From positions 1,922,001-1,986,000 of the forward strand of contig JBCAML010000002.1 in the NCBI GenBank assembly GCA_038503075.1: DNA of 64,000 nt. The letters run 5' to 3'. Positions 21,466 through 33,556 of this stretch are shown in pieces. Origin of the DNA: Gyromitra esculenta (taxonomy: Eukaryota; Ascomycota; Pezizomycetes; Pezizales; Discinaceae). How positions within the stretch are numbered: position 1 is the first letter of the stretch; every line of letters begins with the position of its first letter. The notes under the pieces were generated by a model, which saw only the letters and a list, made by a program, of their open reading frames with translations, did not search any database and was not told where the DNA came from. The translations under genes and the position numbers were made by a program.

Positions 21466-22248
21466 ATGGAGCTATCTAGAATAGATCGTCTTTTCCTCTG
21501 GGCTGCCCGTCGAGATCATGTCAAAATGGCCAGAATCCTGCTGAAAAGGGGTGCCTCCATAAACTGCGTCGATAAATACGGCAACACAGCTCTCCATACG
21601 GCAGCCACCCGCGGGTCTGAACGCATAGTAAAACACTTATTACTCAAAGGAGTCGACAAGGATGCCCTCAACAGCCGAGGCTTCAATCCGCTACATATTG
21701 CAGCTGCTTATGACCGAGTACATGCTCTGATATGTCTTCTGAAAGGTAGAGTCAGCTTGAACGTCTGGAGTGATGACGGATACACTGCGCTCCAGCTTGC
21801 GGTTGGGGCTGGTAGTTTACGCTCTCTGCAGTTGCTTTTGCATGGTGGTGTGGATGTGAATTTCCCTGGAAGGGAAGACGGAGATACTGCGTTACATCTT
21901 GCAGCAGAGCTAAATAAGGATATAGCTGTGGGGCTGTTGCTAATTGGTGGGGCTGATGTCGACGTGAAGAATAACCGTGGGGACACGGCATTGCATATTG
22001 CGGCGAGAAACGGTAAGTTGAAGATCGTGAGGTTTCTGCTGCAAGGGGGACCAACTGTTTGGGTGAAGAATAAGAAGGGCATCAGCCCGTTTGGGTCTGC
22101 GGAGACCACCGAGTGTGCAGATATGATTTGGCTCTTCTGGAGAACCTGTGAACGCACAAGCGAGGCAACCTGGAAGCAAAGAAAATGGGATGAGTTACGA
22201 TGTAATGCGCAGGAGTCAGATTATGAGATGTGGGCTATGGGGGCGTAA
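21466..22248 (+). CDS. Ankyrin-repeat protein, 260 aa
   Basis: A single exon from ATG 21466. Nearly the whole length is ankyrin repeats with the GNTALHTAA / GFNPLHIAA / GYTALQLAV / GDTALHLAA / GDTALHIAA signature at about residues 42, 75, 110, 144 and 177, and repeat ends of the LLLKGVDKDALN type. These form protein-protein contact surfaces. The last 60 residues (from ISPFGSAETTE) lose the repeat and are Trp- and acid-rich. There is no signal peptide or membrane span. The partner is unknown. It lies in tandem with a second, larger ankyrin gene 0.9 kb downstream on the same strand, so local duplication is possible. Confidence 0.85.
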   Translation: MELSRIDRLFLWAARRDHVKMARILLKRGASINCVDKYGNTALHTAATRGSERIVKHLLLKGVDKDALNSRGFNPLHIAAAYDRVHALICLLKGRVSLNVWSDDGYTALQLAVGAGSLRSLQLLLHGGVDVNFPGREDGDTALHLAAELNKDIAVGLLLIGGADVDVKNNRGDTALHIAARNGKLKIVRFLLQGGPTVWVKNKKGISPFGSAETTECADMIWLFWRTCERTSEATWKQRKWDELRCNAQESDYEMWAMGA

Positions 22249-23160
22249 ATGCGATATACTGTTCACCATTCAAAGATTGGCTGAGATATGTGGATCTCGG
22301 AAGCATTGGCGGTTTGGTCTCTTTGGGGTATTTTTGTGCAAGTATTGATATATTTTGGTTTTGGGATTTACTTCTTGGTGGTGCTGTATGATGATCTTCA
22401 TTTCCGTCTGTCCTCTGTTGTGTTACAGAGGTGGTCATGTGCTAACCGGCTTCATGCATCATTACTCTTCGGTCGTTCTTTGACGATTAAAAATTCCATA
22501 ACTTGGTTTTTAGAATCCTTCTTCTCAGAATTCTCGGTTTAAATTCAGCAAATCGATGATGTTGATGAGATTTTAGATAGGAATACGATGGCCAGACAAT
22601 TTAGAGTTTGTTGAGGTATGTGTGAGCTCGCTTGCCAAGTTGATGAGTTTCGATGACAGAGGATTATAATTTTAGAGTCCGAACTAATTCCAAGTGATAG
22701 TATAGGATTCATGAGTGATCACTCGCACATTAAATAGGGGCCTGGATAACAATAAAGCCCTGGAATTTGAGATAGAGGTATTGCAAATTTTTGGGCGTAG
22801 TGCAATTCTGTAAGTTTCTCTCTCAGGATTTGTGCCCTTAGGCCTAGAATATATTTATATTTTTTTCTCGTGTCACTACTACTGTGACACGTTATCTGAT
22901 TTATCACACGCAAATTAGCTCCGATCTAATATATTTTTGTAGCCTTTTCGTATTGTCTCTCGGCGATGCAAATGTTACTCATGCTTCATCTTTTCAGGTA
23001 GTGTTCCAACTGACCATCAACCTCACAATCCTGGTCGTTTTCGCAAATCGGAACCAACAAGCCCCATTTACTAGCCTCGGATACTTGCTGTGGCTGAGTA
23101 TTACCATAAAAGAATCGACTCAGCCCGAGAATCAACCGCCAACATCCTTTGGCAACTCAT
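22249..23160. other. Intergenic between the ankyrin genes
   Basis: About 0.9 kb, AT-rich in part (22850-22935). Hydrophobic short frames at 22288-22542 and 22884-23243 have no domain and I treat them as chance. Confidence 0.45.
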
Positions 23161-24762
23161 ATGGAGCTCTCAGCATCAGAGAATACCAGTATATTGACGC
23201 ATGTAGTCCTTTCCTATGGTATTGGAAACGTGTTGTATCCTAACAAATATCTCAGACTTGCACAAAGAGTTCAAGATCTAGTTCTCTCGTCGCCAGTGCC
23301 TTTAGTACCTGAGAAGGCTCTGAAAATAGAGCTGCTTGACCTCCCGAATGAGCTCCTCGAACAGGTTGCCCTGAGCTTCGACCATCCCAAACATCTCTGC
23401 CCCCTGCTTCGGACCAACCGTCACCTCTCCATTCTCCTGCCTCCAGTCCTCAAAAAGCTCACAGCGGCACATAGCAACCATACTGTGATTAGAATATTAT
23501 GGGCTGCAATCACCCGCGATAGAATGGCTCTAGAATCATTGCTCGAAACAGGCTCGAGACTCACTATTAAAGATAGTAACGGCATCGTATTACATGAAGT
23601 ACCCGGGCCATGTGACAGCGCCGACAAGATCATGAACCGGATTACGAAAATTTTAATCTGCAGAGGTGAAGGGACTTATAAGCACTATTCAGGAGCAGCA
23701 ATTCACTGGGCCGTGGAAGCAGGTGGCGAGAAGTTAGTGGAGATGCTTTTGGATCGTGGTGCGGCTCTTGAAGGTGTAGATTCTGAACTCAGGACGGCGC
23801 TTGATTTGGCGGCGATGAACGGGCATGCGCAACTTGTTAGGATATTGTTGAAAAGGGGAGCAAATAGGTCTTCGAGAGTGCGGTTTGGATGCACGCCTTT
23901 GCACAGGGCAAGGAATAGAGGGCATATGGAGGCTTTTGAGGCTTTACTGGAGGAAAACGGTACCGTTATCAGATATAAAGATAACGCGCATCTGATACAC
24001 CTTGTCGCGGCACACCCCTTTGGTGATGATGTTAACGCAATTTCATTGCTTCTGCAGCGGGGTGCAAAAATCACTGATAGGGACGACCACGGGCAAACAG
24101 CACTTCACTTCGCGTCGGCGGGAGGGAACAAGAGGATAATTGAGTTGCTTCTCGAAGAAGGTGCCGATGTTAATGATCTAAGCGCAACTGAGTCTGTGAT
24201 TTCTCTGGCCTGTAAAAATGGTCACATTGAGGTCGCAAAGATGCTCTTTAGTAAGGTTTCTCTTAGCTTTCGGGATCGTGGAGATAAAACACCCCTGCAT
24301 CTCGCGATTGAACACTCCAACTACGACGATATAATTCCCCATCTCCTTGAGAAAGGCTTTAGTGTACATGCGAGAGATGCCGAAGGCGCCACGCCTCTTC
24401 ATAGGGCGACTTTGGCTGGAAAGATACAAGTAGCGACTCTACTACTTGAGCACGGAGCGGATATCAACGCTAAGGATAATTCCTCCCGGACCGCGCTTCA
24501 TTTGGTTGTCGCGAGCCCAGGAAAGAATAATAAGCAAAACACTATCAGACTTTTACTTGGCATGGGAGTCGATGTGAATTCTGAGGACATCTACGGCATG
24601 ACAGTACCTCATCTTGCGGTGTCACAGAAAAATGTGAGGCTCATTCGATTGCTGATGGAGAAGCCTGATGGGAGTGGGTGGATTAAACATTCAGAAGCCT
24701 TGAAATTGGCGATCGAGGATGGTGATGAGTTGATGATTACACTTGTGCGTTCAATGGCTTAG
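23161..24762 (+). CDS. F-box-like plus ankyrin-repeat protein, 533 aa
   Basis: A single exon. The first ATG in frame is 23161. Residues about 59-105 resemble an F-box (LLDLPNELLEQVALSFD, then LCPLLRTNRHLSILL), the Skp1-binding module of SCF ubiquitin ligases. From about residue 115 to the end there are some ten ankyrin repeats (for example DHGQTALHFASAGGNKRIIE, AEGATPLHRATLAGKIQVAT). The combination suggests a substrate adaptor that holds its target on the ankyrin stack, although many fungal proteins of this layout have no proven ligase role. There is no signal peptide. The F-box assignment is moderate and the ankyrin assignment firm. Confidence 0.85.
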   Translation: MELSASENTSILTHVVLSYGIGNVLYPNKYLRLAQRVQDLVLSSPVPLVPEKALKIELLDLPNELLEQVALSFDHPKHLCPLLRTNRHLSILLPPVLKKLTAAHSNHTVIRILWAAITRDRMALESLLETGSRLTIKDSNGIVLHEVPGPCDSADKIMNRITKILICRGEGTYKHYSGAAIHWAVEAGGEKLVEMLLDRGAALEGVDSELRTALDLAAMNGHAQLVRILLKRGANRSSRVRFGCTPLHRARNRGHMEAFEALLEENGTVIRYKDNAHLIHLVAAHPFGDDVNAISLLLQRGAKITDRDDHGQTALHFASAGGNKRIIELLLEEGADVNDLSATESVISLACKNGHIEVAKMLFSKVSLSFRDRGDKTPLHLAIEHSNYDDIIPHLLEKGFSVHARDAEGATPLHRATLAGKIQVATLLLEHGADINAKDNSSRTALHLVVASPGKNNKQNTIRLLLGMGVDVNSEDIYGMTVPHLAVSQKNVRLIRLLMEKPDGSGWIKHSEALKLAIEDGDELMITLVRSMA

Positions 24763-25795
24763 GGCTCGAAAGTATATTCATTCAAGATAGTGTTATCGAT
24801 AGCAATTTCATTTTCTTTCATTTTCTAGTGTGTGCTTATATAAATAAGTGATACTGCTGCTTTTTTCACGTTCTTTTATAGCAATGACATGGTACCCTCA
24901 TAGTCTTGTCATAATCTGACACGGAGTAAGGTTTAGTTGGTTGAGACTGGGAGGATTTGATACTAGAAGGGCCAGTTGGAAAATATAATTGAATTGACCG
25001 CGTTGCGGATTGCTGACTCTTTTATTTCCGGATACTAATTTTATGTGACTTTTTGAGAAAATTCGGGCGGACAGTTGGGCATACCTTCAAGCCTCGTAAC
25101 ATTCTTTGGTAGGTGCCTGTCTAGCTATTAAAATTATGGTTCGCTTCTTGATAATATAGATTTCTACATTTTTGGATACGCCTCTTAATATATGTGGGCT
25201 CCGGTGCTTGGTCGGAGGTTAAGCTCTCGGTGAGCTCTCGGCGGGCTCGGCGGAAGTGTAGGAACAAGAAAAGTACGGAAACCCTGTGGGCATGAAGAAG
25301 TAGTATATAGAAAGGGGGGGAGGCTTTCGCCCAAGCAAGAAATCGAGTGCTATTGACCTCTTTACGTGCCTACTATCACAACATGCATAGTCGATGGCGG
25401 ACAGTTTTCCTTGTTGTTACACAATCAGAATATCTAAGATCGCTTTACTACTACCCCTTCTAAGGCGTACACGTGGGTAAGCTTGGACACTACGATGGAC
25501 AAGAAAATTGAGTTTAATTTCCTTGACTCGGGCGTTAGTAGCAATACTAAACCGAGCCGATACCCGAAAGCACTTGGTTGAACAGAATCCTTCATCGTAT
25601 CTATGCTCGCGATTCCACTATGTCACATGTGTGACTGAGCACTGAATGCTCCCGAAAGGTCAATCCGCCCAACCCACGCCATGCGAATTCTCTAGGAGTC
25701 TCTCAGGCGTAACAATGACTTCTGGAACTTGCGTAATAAAAAGGAGACTGGCTAGCAAAATACTCCGGTTACACTGGCGAGTTCCCTTTTAGTTG
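24763..25795. other. Convergent intergenic region
   Basis: About 1 kb between converging genes. Nothing beyond short AT-rich stretches and a G run at 25314-25320 was seen. Confidence 0.45.
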
Positions 25796-28700
25796 TTAGC
25801 TAGCAACTCTCGCTGTTGGTAACAAAGTCTCTCGCAACTCTTGCAGATCTGCCATCTTCAGTTTCCCTAGGTCGCTCTTTTTCCACGAGTTCTTGGCCCC
25901 TCTTAGTCCGAGTTTCATTCTCAGCAGTTCGAGCTCCACTTGGTCCCTTCTACTCCACTTGCCAAAGGGGCATGCCTTCTTCGAGTGCAATATGTTAAGC
26001 CTCTTGAACTGCTGAGATTGCAGATCTGCTTTCTCCTTCATTTTTCTAGCTTTATACATTATTTTTGAGGTGTTCTTGTTACGTCGGGCCTCTCTCTCTG
26101 CTTCACGGTTGGCTAGATACTGTTGCTGAGAATGCGTTCTAGTAAGAAATTCGGACTGCGCTGAAGCTGGAGTATGTGGCTCTGAATTGATTTTGATTTT
26201 GACTTTATTTTGTCCCCGAGGGGTTTCCATAAGGCGAAGCTGATCTGATAGGGCGCTACCCCCGCTAGTAATTCCCAACGGTACCTCACTGAACCCAGAT
26301 TCTTGAAGAGTTTTAGTATCAGTTCGTGAGGGTATAAATACCATTTTCGTAACTAGGTCTTCCCCGTCAATTGATGAATATGTCCACTTTTCCCTTCGAG
26401 ACTCCTCTGGCTTGCTCATGTGCGGCATTGGGATTAAACTGGCTGCCCATGACGCTGTTCGACTTTCTGGGGTCTCCATCATCAAGAGGCTTGGGGTGGA
26501 TGAGCCTGCTGCATACATTAGATCTCTTTGAAATTTTACTTCCTGCTTTTTCGCTGGTTGGGCCTTGTTGTACTGATTCTTTTTTAGTACCATCACTCTA
26601 ACACCCCTTCCGTCCCCCTCCTCAACGGCTGTTGTGTTAACAGTAGAGACTTTTAGTAGACTATTCTCAGGCTGCACTACATCAGGTTCCACTGTAGTCG
26701 ATATTGGCATCTCTCTCGTAGGTAGTTGTTTGTCGACCCGAAGTTGAGTTCTTTCTCGCCTTCTTTTTCTGTCTTTGAAGGAAGATGACCTGCTTGACGA
26801 GACTAGAAGATGAGAAAACTTATCCCAAACCGTCTTCGACCAACTATCTTTCTCTGGAATTCTGAAGGAAGAGTTGGCACCATCGAATGAGACGTATGAT
26901 GATGAGGATCTTGATGAGACTTTGGGTTGCTCTAATTGATTTCCCGACCGCTGATTCTCTAAATCTCCGAATGATTTCGTCCCAGTTTCTAATAACAGAG
27001 TGGATTGACTCCTTTCTGTAAGCTGTGCACCAGAATCATCTATTGTATTTGACTCATGTATGAGTGTAGGATTCCTGTGCGATTCTCGCTTGAAAGGGCC
27101 ATGTGACAACAAACGGGATAACAGTTTCTTTCGCTGCGTCTTCAAGTAACTTTGGGCCTCCGATGGAGTAGAGCTGACGGGCTTTGGAGACTCTGATCCT
27201 TGTGGCTTGATAATCGTCTGTGGTCTTTTCTTTTGTGAAAACATGAGGTTGGTCATTCTCTCATGCAATTCTGGCAGCGCAGACGCCTTTATCAATTCAA
27301 GATTCGCTCCGTTGGGCAGATTGTGGAGTGTAGACCTGACTCTTGAAATACCGCTATTTTCAGTATTTATTCGAGATAACTTTAGCTCTTAAAGTTAGAA
27401 ATGCTCTCGCTGTAGATGCTTTAACTTAATGATAGATGATATATAGATAAGCACTCACTCTAGATTCAATCGGCTCTGACATGAAGTGCTCCTTCCATTC
27501 TCTTTCATCCTCGCTGGTGACGGCAAACTCATTTTTTGGCTTATCTGTTAATCCTTTTAGACCTATAGAACCGTCAATATCGGGCTTAGGATTCGACGAC
27601 GATTGATCTATAGTGCTTGTACCAGACGATAACGGGCTTACATCAGGTAGGCAGCGAGGTGAGAATTGCTTTAGTGTATCTTGAGCCATGTCCAGGGCTA
27701 TTATACCAGCAGCTTGCATCATGACTATATGATCATACGAATCCTGGTCGGATACTTCACTTAACTGGGAAGAATTTTTAGAAGTCATAGTTGAGGTTAG
27801 TTGGGTTTCGCCCATATCAGAATCCGCAGTGTCCCAGGCTTTCTTTCTATCCTTGACAACCATCAGTGCGGATCCCCAACCTCTACCTGCATGCTGCCAG
27901 GCATTTCTCATTTTCCATCGCTCTTCGCTCATTTGGCGTGTAGCTTCCAACTCATCAACGCCTTGATCAAGTAGCATTTGTTTACGTTTCCTGAGAGCGG
28001 ATTGGAGTTCCTGAACGCCAAGGCTAGTGGAAGATCTCCATTGCCTTCGAGGATCTCGAGGCCAGCGAACAGGCCCGAGGCTGTATCTGCGATGATATTC
28101 CTCTAGCGTTACCTTTTTTTCACTCTTCGAGAAGTCAATGGCTCTAACCTATGATTCTGTCGGCACACCTGAATTATGCGGCCTCCATAGAATAAAGTAT
28201 AAATAGTTCTTGTTTCTCCAAGGTTTATGCTCTATAATTCTCAGGACTTCACCATCAGACAAAGGTGAGCTATAGTATTGTTTTTGATGGTGCTGTTTAT
28301 GGGAAAGTATTGAAGATGAATTATAGGGGCCAAGGTTCGAGTTCAAGGCCAGGCCAGGACTTTCTATTTCTAGAATATCGACTGAGGCCTGAAATCTTTC
28401 ACTTGGTGGTGATTGAACGTCTATTTCATGGATATTTTTAAACACTCCTGATAACCGGCGGATCTCTTGTGAACTAGAATGAGGGTTTGTTCTAAGAACC
28501 TCTACGGGTTGAGTCGTGGGTGCATCGTGAACAGAATATACACCTTCCGGGCGGCCGTCTTCGAGTTGAGCACCAGATATTAGAGTCTCTAACCTGTGTC
28601 GAGATCGCCTGTGATTATGGCTCGAGCTAGACTGTGCCCCATCAACTTGCTGATGGCTATCGCTGAAGGACAGGGACATGAACTCTGAAGAACCAAGATT

Positions 28701-29330
28701 AGAAAGTGGGTCTGGGAGACGAAGTGAGCTCATTGTCTGTGGTGTTATGACAAGGCTTAATAAATCATCGCCATCATAATTTTCAAGTAAGGTATTTCCA
28801 GGGCCTTGTTGATATACTGAATGGAGCTGGGTAAAGTTTGTCTTCTATTGTTTTAGAAACGACGTTAGTATGTAATTATTATTCAGCTAAAGGCTAGTTG
28901 GGGAATCCAGGCAGATTACCCTAGGTATGTCATCAATTGTTCGACTTTCTTCCAATCTCCTCCAGTCTTCATCCCATCGAGAGGTTCGCTGCTGATAAGC
29001 CTTCATCGAGAGCCTTGACTCCATCTCCTTTATCCGCTCCTGCTCATCTATCCATTGATTTTGCTCCTCCATGAAGCTCTTGTAAATCTTGGCCGCCTCA
29101 TTTGAGTCGTGGCGATGCTTGTAAAGATACTGAGCGTGTGACACTCGATGCAGGTGCTCTTGATGACGAACTTCTTCGATGTCCCAGAAGTAGCCATGTA
29201 AGGTTGGTAGGGTGAGGTGGGCGGACTCGTATACCTTTCTCGTGTCTTTGCTTCCGCTGATTTCCGACACAGACGACGCGGTGGTAGCATCAAGTACTGG
29301 GGGGAGAAAAAAGGAAGACATGTCGGCCAT
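25796..29330 (-). CDS. Chromodomain-like protein gene interrupted by an in-frame TAG
   Basis: Inferred exons (minus): 29330-28920, 28844-27459 and 27379-25796. Introns are 75 and 79 nt with TACTAAC/CTAAC branch sites. The middle exon stays in one frame throughout but carries TAG at 28151-28149. Reading past it would give about 1126 residues. Without readthrough the product is 368 residues. Around the stop the protein resembles a chromodomain: GEVLRIIEHK, NYLYFILWRP, TES-stop-V, VTLEEYHRR. The stop falls where these domains have their conserved Trp (D/E-x-T-W-E). Chromodomains bind methylated histone tails. The remainder is Ser-rich and basic, with KDRKRRRERTQLR and a KARKMKEKADLQSQQFKRL helix near the end. 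No alternative intron was found that removes the stop in frame. The gene may be a recent pseudogene, a truncated allele, or contain a base error. Confidence 0.65.
28149..28151 (-). other. Premature TAG in the chromodomain-like gene
   Basis: The plus strand reads CTA here. TGG (plus CCA) would restore the expected Trp. The implied plus-strand change is C to T before A, the base context preferred by repeat-induced point mutation. Coding frame is intact for 232 codons before and 230 codons after it within the same exon. Confidence 0.65.
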
Positions 29331-31521
29331 CGATGGATCTTATGGATGGCGGTATGGAGATTCGCTACACGTAAGTGAGAGGTGGTGACTTTTGAAAGTG
29401 ACTTAGCGTTAACAAAATAGCGATAGTGGTGAAAACTCAGTGGCTCAGGCGATTTTAAAGGCTTTTGCATGTGACATGATGTGTGTTGTCTAAGAGATTT
29501 TTCCAAGATGGGGCTAGAGTGAATGCATCATATGGTTTGTACATGTATTTTCTGAAGTTTGACCATGCATATGATAGGCAATAAGCGACCCAATCGGAAT
29601 AGCTAGCGTAGGATAGAGCCTAGAAGGGCGCTACAACCAGATCCCTCACTACTTTATAGCTACCTAACGATACCTTCTGTTAGACGATAGTCTCACGTAT
29701 TGGCCCCTAAGGCACTTAGCCAGAGCATTAAGTCTTTAAAATAGGCTTATATTGATGATGAAGAATCCTAAGTTCCTCGACAACGAAAGAGATATATATA
29801 GAGCCATGTTTGAGCCATGCTTAGTCATCATATCCCGTGACACCTTCCCTCCAAAATTTTAGCTGCAAGGGTAGAGAAGCTTGTATGCATCTGGCTGTTG
29901 ATATATATGGTACCGTGGGGTTTGTTCTATCATGGACAAAAAATCACTGCTTTAACATGATAAGACATTACTCTCGATAAATCTTTATGGGTCATGGCCA
30001 GAAACAAGTATTCTGCATGCTCTGCTAGAGTATAGCTAAATTTCATGTGCAAGAAAGTTCCCCTAAGATATCACCTAAAGTGACATGTTACATATTGTGT
30101 AGTTTTTTCCGTATTATGGTTAGGATTTTGGGGAGCTAGCTACTGTATCTATTGCTATTAAACTATCTTGAAAACCGTGATCGGCGTTATCTACCACCTT
30201 GCGCTCAATGGGCGAGGGATGGGATCCTGTTAAGTATACATCTAAGCATGCGGTTCGATTGGTGAAAAGATATAAAGTATATCACTGTGTAACCGACCAT
30301 CACCGGCTGCGGGATCCCGATCACCTGAGACATTTTCTGCCCTGGGATCGATGTACAATAGCAAATGTATGAAGTTCATGTAGGGGAGAATTAGGAAGTT
30401 TTCATAGGTTGCTAGGGCCTCTGGGCCAGTAGGGGCCATTGGTGTTACTTTAGAGTAGGGAGCGCGAAAATGGGCCTTTTTTAGGGCCTCCTAAAGCAGT
30501 GCCAACGACCCCTACTTATAATAGCGGCTTCCAATTAGTTATAAATAACCTAGGAGATCTTTGGCCATTATTCATATATATTCTATTAATCTACTGTTTT
30601 TAGAGGGCTCTGTGAGTATAATAACGTCTTAGTGATCGGGATCCTGGCGATGATCGGTTACATGATATATGTTGGCCGGAAATAAGATTCGCGCAGTTTG
30701 ATCGAAAGATCATATTTGAATCTTTGATTAAGCACGAACCGTGAGGCGGCGACCGTTTTTAATGGAATAGAGTTTCGATGATCAGCACTATTATGCAGAA
30801 ATCGATAAGAAGAGGGGTTCATCAAATCTAATTAATACCTTTATCCAGAAGAGTTTATATCAGAGAACACATGTACACTTAAATGAGGGTAATGATGATT
30901 GTGAGCTTTAAACCAACCGATCTAGATCCGCGGGATTCATCACCACAATTTACTAAAATTTATTGGGATCTACCTATGAGCTCCCTAGTACTTCTTGCTA
31001 CTGCAGCTCTATCCCTTCGTTCGTTTTCAGGCACGAAGCCACCTGTGGGGTGACGTGTGGCTCCAGCCTGGAATTGTAGTTGACATCATGCAACCGATTC
31101 TAGACACCACGACCATCACCACTACCCCCAAAGCAATGAGTCAGTGCCAGTGCTGAGGTATGTTGATTAGCATTGGTGGCGATGTCTTGCATCATCTAAG
31201 CCTTGGTACAGTTGTATCAAACTGGTTTTCACTGAATTTGGCACACGCCCCTCACGTAGTTTCTACTCTAAAAGTGAGCGAAACGCGGGACATAGCAAGG
31301 GATATCAATGGATGGATATGAAATGGCCTGGCGTGTGCTTATTTCATCTGCCGTATTCCCCTACCAGGTGGGTGCTGAACTAGGACTCTTAGAATTTAAA
31401 CCTGAGACACCACATCGCTCTGAGAGGCTTAAATACTTCAACACCTTGACTAGCGTTAGATTCTAGGATTGAGCGCTTTGTGTATTCGCCAGGCATACTC
31501 ATACTTCTCAGCATCAAACCA
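29331..31521. other. Intergenic region holding a fold-back repeat
   Basis: About 2.2 kb between divergently placed genes. It is AT-rich and holds the inverted repeat listed separately. No gene was seen. Confidence 0.5.
30278..30670. repeat. Imperfect fold-back element, possible old MITE
   Basis: Arms 30278-30334 and about 30621-30670 are inverted copies: left AACCGACCATCACC then GGGATCCCGATCACC, right (reverse complement) AACCGATCATCGCC then AGGATCCCGATCACT. They match over about 50 bp with a small gap and several transitions. The 290-bp core has no frame. There is no clear target duplication, so its class is undetermined. Confidence 0.5.
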
Positions 31522-33556
31522 ATGTCTCATTTCCATGACCCGTTTCTTCTAGGCGCTCTTGCAGTGGCCTTATTATGTACCCTTATAGTTTCCTTCAGAA
31601 GTTCAAGAAGATCAAAAAATTCTCTACCTGGACCTCCTACTTTTCCGATTATTGGAAATATTCATCAGCTTCCGCTCAAACGCCCTTACATCAAATTTAC
31701 AGAATGGGCAAGAAAATACGGTGGACTCTACTCGATCAAAATTGGACCTCAGACAATCGTCATGATCAGTGACGCAAAGGTTCTGAAAGAGTAATCCAAA
31801 AAATATATATATCACCCTATACGTTGTAACTATGGTGCTATAGTACTAATTAAGCGCTTTTATAGTCTATACGAAAGGCGCGGTACGATATATTCGTCTA
31901 GACCAAATCCTCATATCGGGGGAGAAATTGTATGTCCTAACGAGACACACATCCTATTTATGCCATACGGGGAACGGTCTCGTACCTACAGACACGCATA
32001 CAACGCTTTCATGGGGCCACGGCACGGCGAGCAGTTGAGTACAATACAAGCAGCCGAAGCGACTAAATTACTAGGAAAGCTAGTTTCAACACCAGAAAAG
32101 TATTATGAACACATATGTTGCAACGCAACAGCTGTTATATTGGAATGCCATTATGGGATATTCCCTAACGACTATGAAGACCCGATTGTTAAGGAAACCT
32201 GGCGCATCCAGAAAGAATGGGTGAAGCTTATTGCTTTAGGTGCCACGCCACCGATAGATGCATTTCCCTTCTTAAAGGCTCTACCCGATATCCTGGCCCC
32301 ATGGAGAATTCGAGCCAAAAATATTCGGAAAAGTTATCGGAAGCATTATTACGGGCTTTTGAGAGAGGTAAAGGCAAGACTAGCTAAGGAACGAGCAACA
32401 GGGTCGTTTTTGGAAAAGCTATTGCAGGATACGGAAAAATATGGGTTTGGTGAGGAGCATCTCATGCATTTTTCAGCAACGCTGGTAAGATTTACCCCGC
32501 GACACAGAAGACTGAATTCTGCCTTATAGTAATGAAATGATTTATTAACTTGCCTTTAGATGGAAGCTGGAAGTGATACGACAGCAACGGCGATGCTATC
32601 GTTCGTCCTAGGATGCTTAAGCAACCCAGAAGTACTCTCAAAAGCGCAAGAAGAGGTTGATCGAGTTTGTGGAGCCTTAAGGTCTCCAAAACTTGACGAC
32701 CGAGATTCAATGCCCTATATCCAAGCATGTGTGAACGAGGTGTGTACCTGTGTTTGCTTTCGGAGTTATGTAATTTCTAACTTCGTTAAGGTTCTCAGAT
32801 GGAGGCCAACTGTACCATTTTCTATCCCCCGAGAGCTTACTCAAGGTAGAAACTCCTATTATGCATATGTCTCGGATTTCCCTGAGCTGCAAGTCAGATT
32901 ACTAAACGCCATTACTTGCTCTGTGCTGTAGATGACTATTACGAAGGCTACTTTTTGCCTAAAGGAACTATCCTCTTTCAATTAACATGGTGAGCTTTTA
33001 GAGGTCTTAATTATCACTTATGGTGTTGGTAACTCACTACCGACTTCTAGGGCAATAAGTATGGATGAAAACGTCTACGAGAATCCAAATAGCTTCAATC
33101 CTGATAGATACATCAAGAATAGGTTCGGTACTAAATTTGAGGCTGAAAAGGATGAAAAAAATGGGCGAAAAGAAAATTACGCTTTTGGAACAGGAAGAAA
33201 GAACTGTCCTGGAGAACGCTTTGCAAGGAATACGCTAGTGAGTTTCACAGTGGAATATCCCATTTTTTTGTTTCACGCACGCATGCTGAATAAGTGTTGC
33301 CCTATAGTTTGTGACAATCTCAAAACTTGTCTGGGCTTTCAACATCACATCCCCAATAGACCCGAAGACCGGAAAGCCAATGGTAGTCGACACCGATATT
33401 CAGACAGCATTTACCGACGGGATCACTTCTACGCCCTTAAGGTTTCCAGCAATATTTACTATTAGATCGCAAACTCACCAAGAAACGGTCGACAAGGAGA
33501 TCTTGATTGCTGAGGAGGTTATTTCGGAACTCAAAAATGGAATGTCTGATATTTGA
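31522..33556 (+). CDS. Cytochrome P450 monooxygenase, seven exons
   Basis: Exons 31522-31790, 31866-32484, 32560-32739, 32791-32845, 32932-32989, 33051-33237, 33308-33556 give 538 residues. The N-terminal membrane anchor (about 7-25, LLGALAVALLCTLIVSF) is followed by the Pro-rich hinge LPGPPTFPIIGN. The I-helix oxygen-binding motif is AGSDTT at 299-304. ExxR is E356-R359, split by a phase-0 intron. The heme loop FGTGRKNCPG has its iron ligand at C446. All catalytic landmarks are present. It is an ER-bound, NADPH-P450-reductase-dependent enzyme that hydroxylates hydrophobic compounds. The overall style resembles fungal secondary-metabolism P450s of the O-methylsterigmatocystin oxidoreductase type, but substrate is unknown. 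There is no core biosynthetic gene nearby. The upstream GTG (31480) is not needed, as the ATG at 31522 precedes the anchor. Confidence 0.92.

Noticed and set aside
6976..33556. Secondary-metabolite cluster formed by the monooxygenase and the P450
   Set aside because: They are 22 kb apart with housekeeping and ankyrin genes between, and no core biosynthetic enzyme is present.
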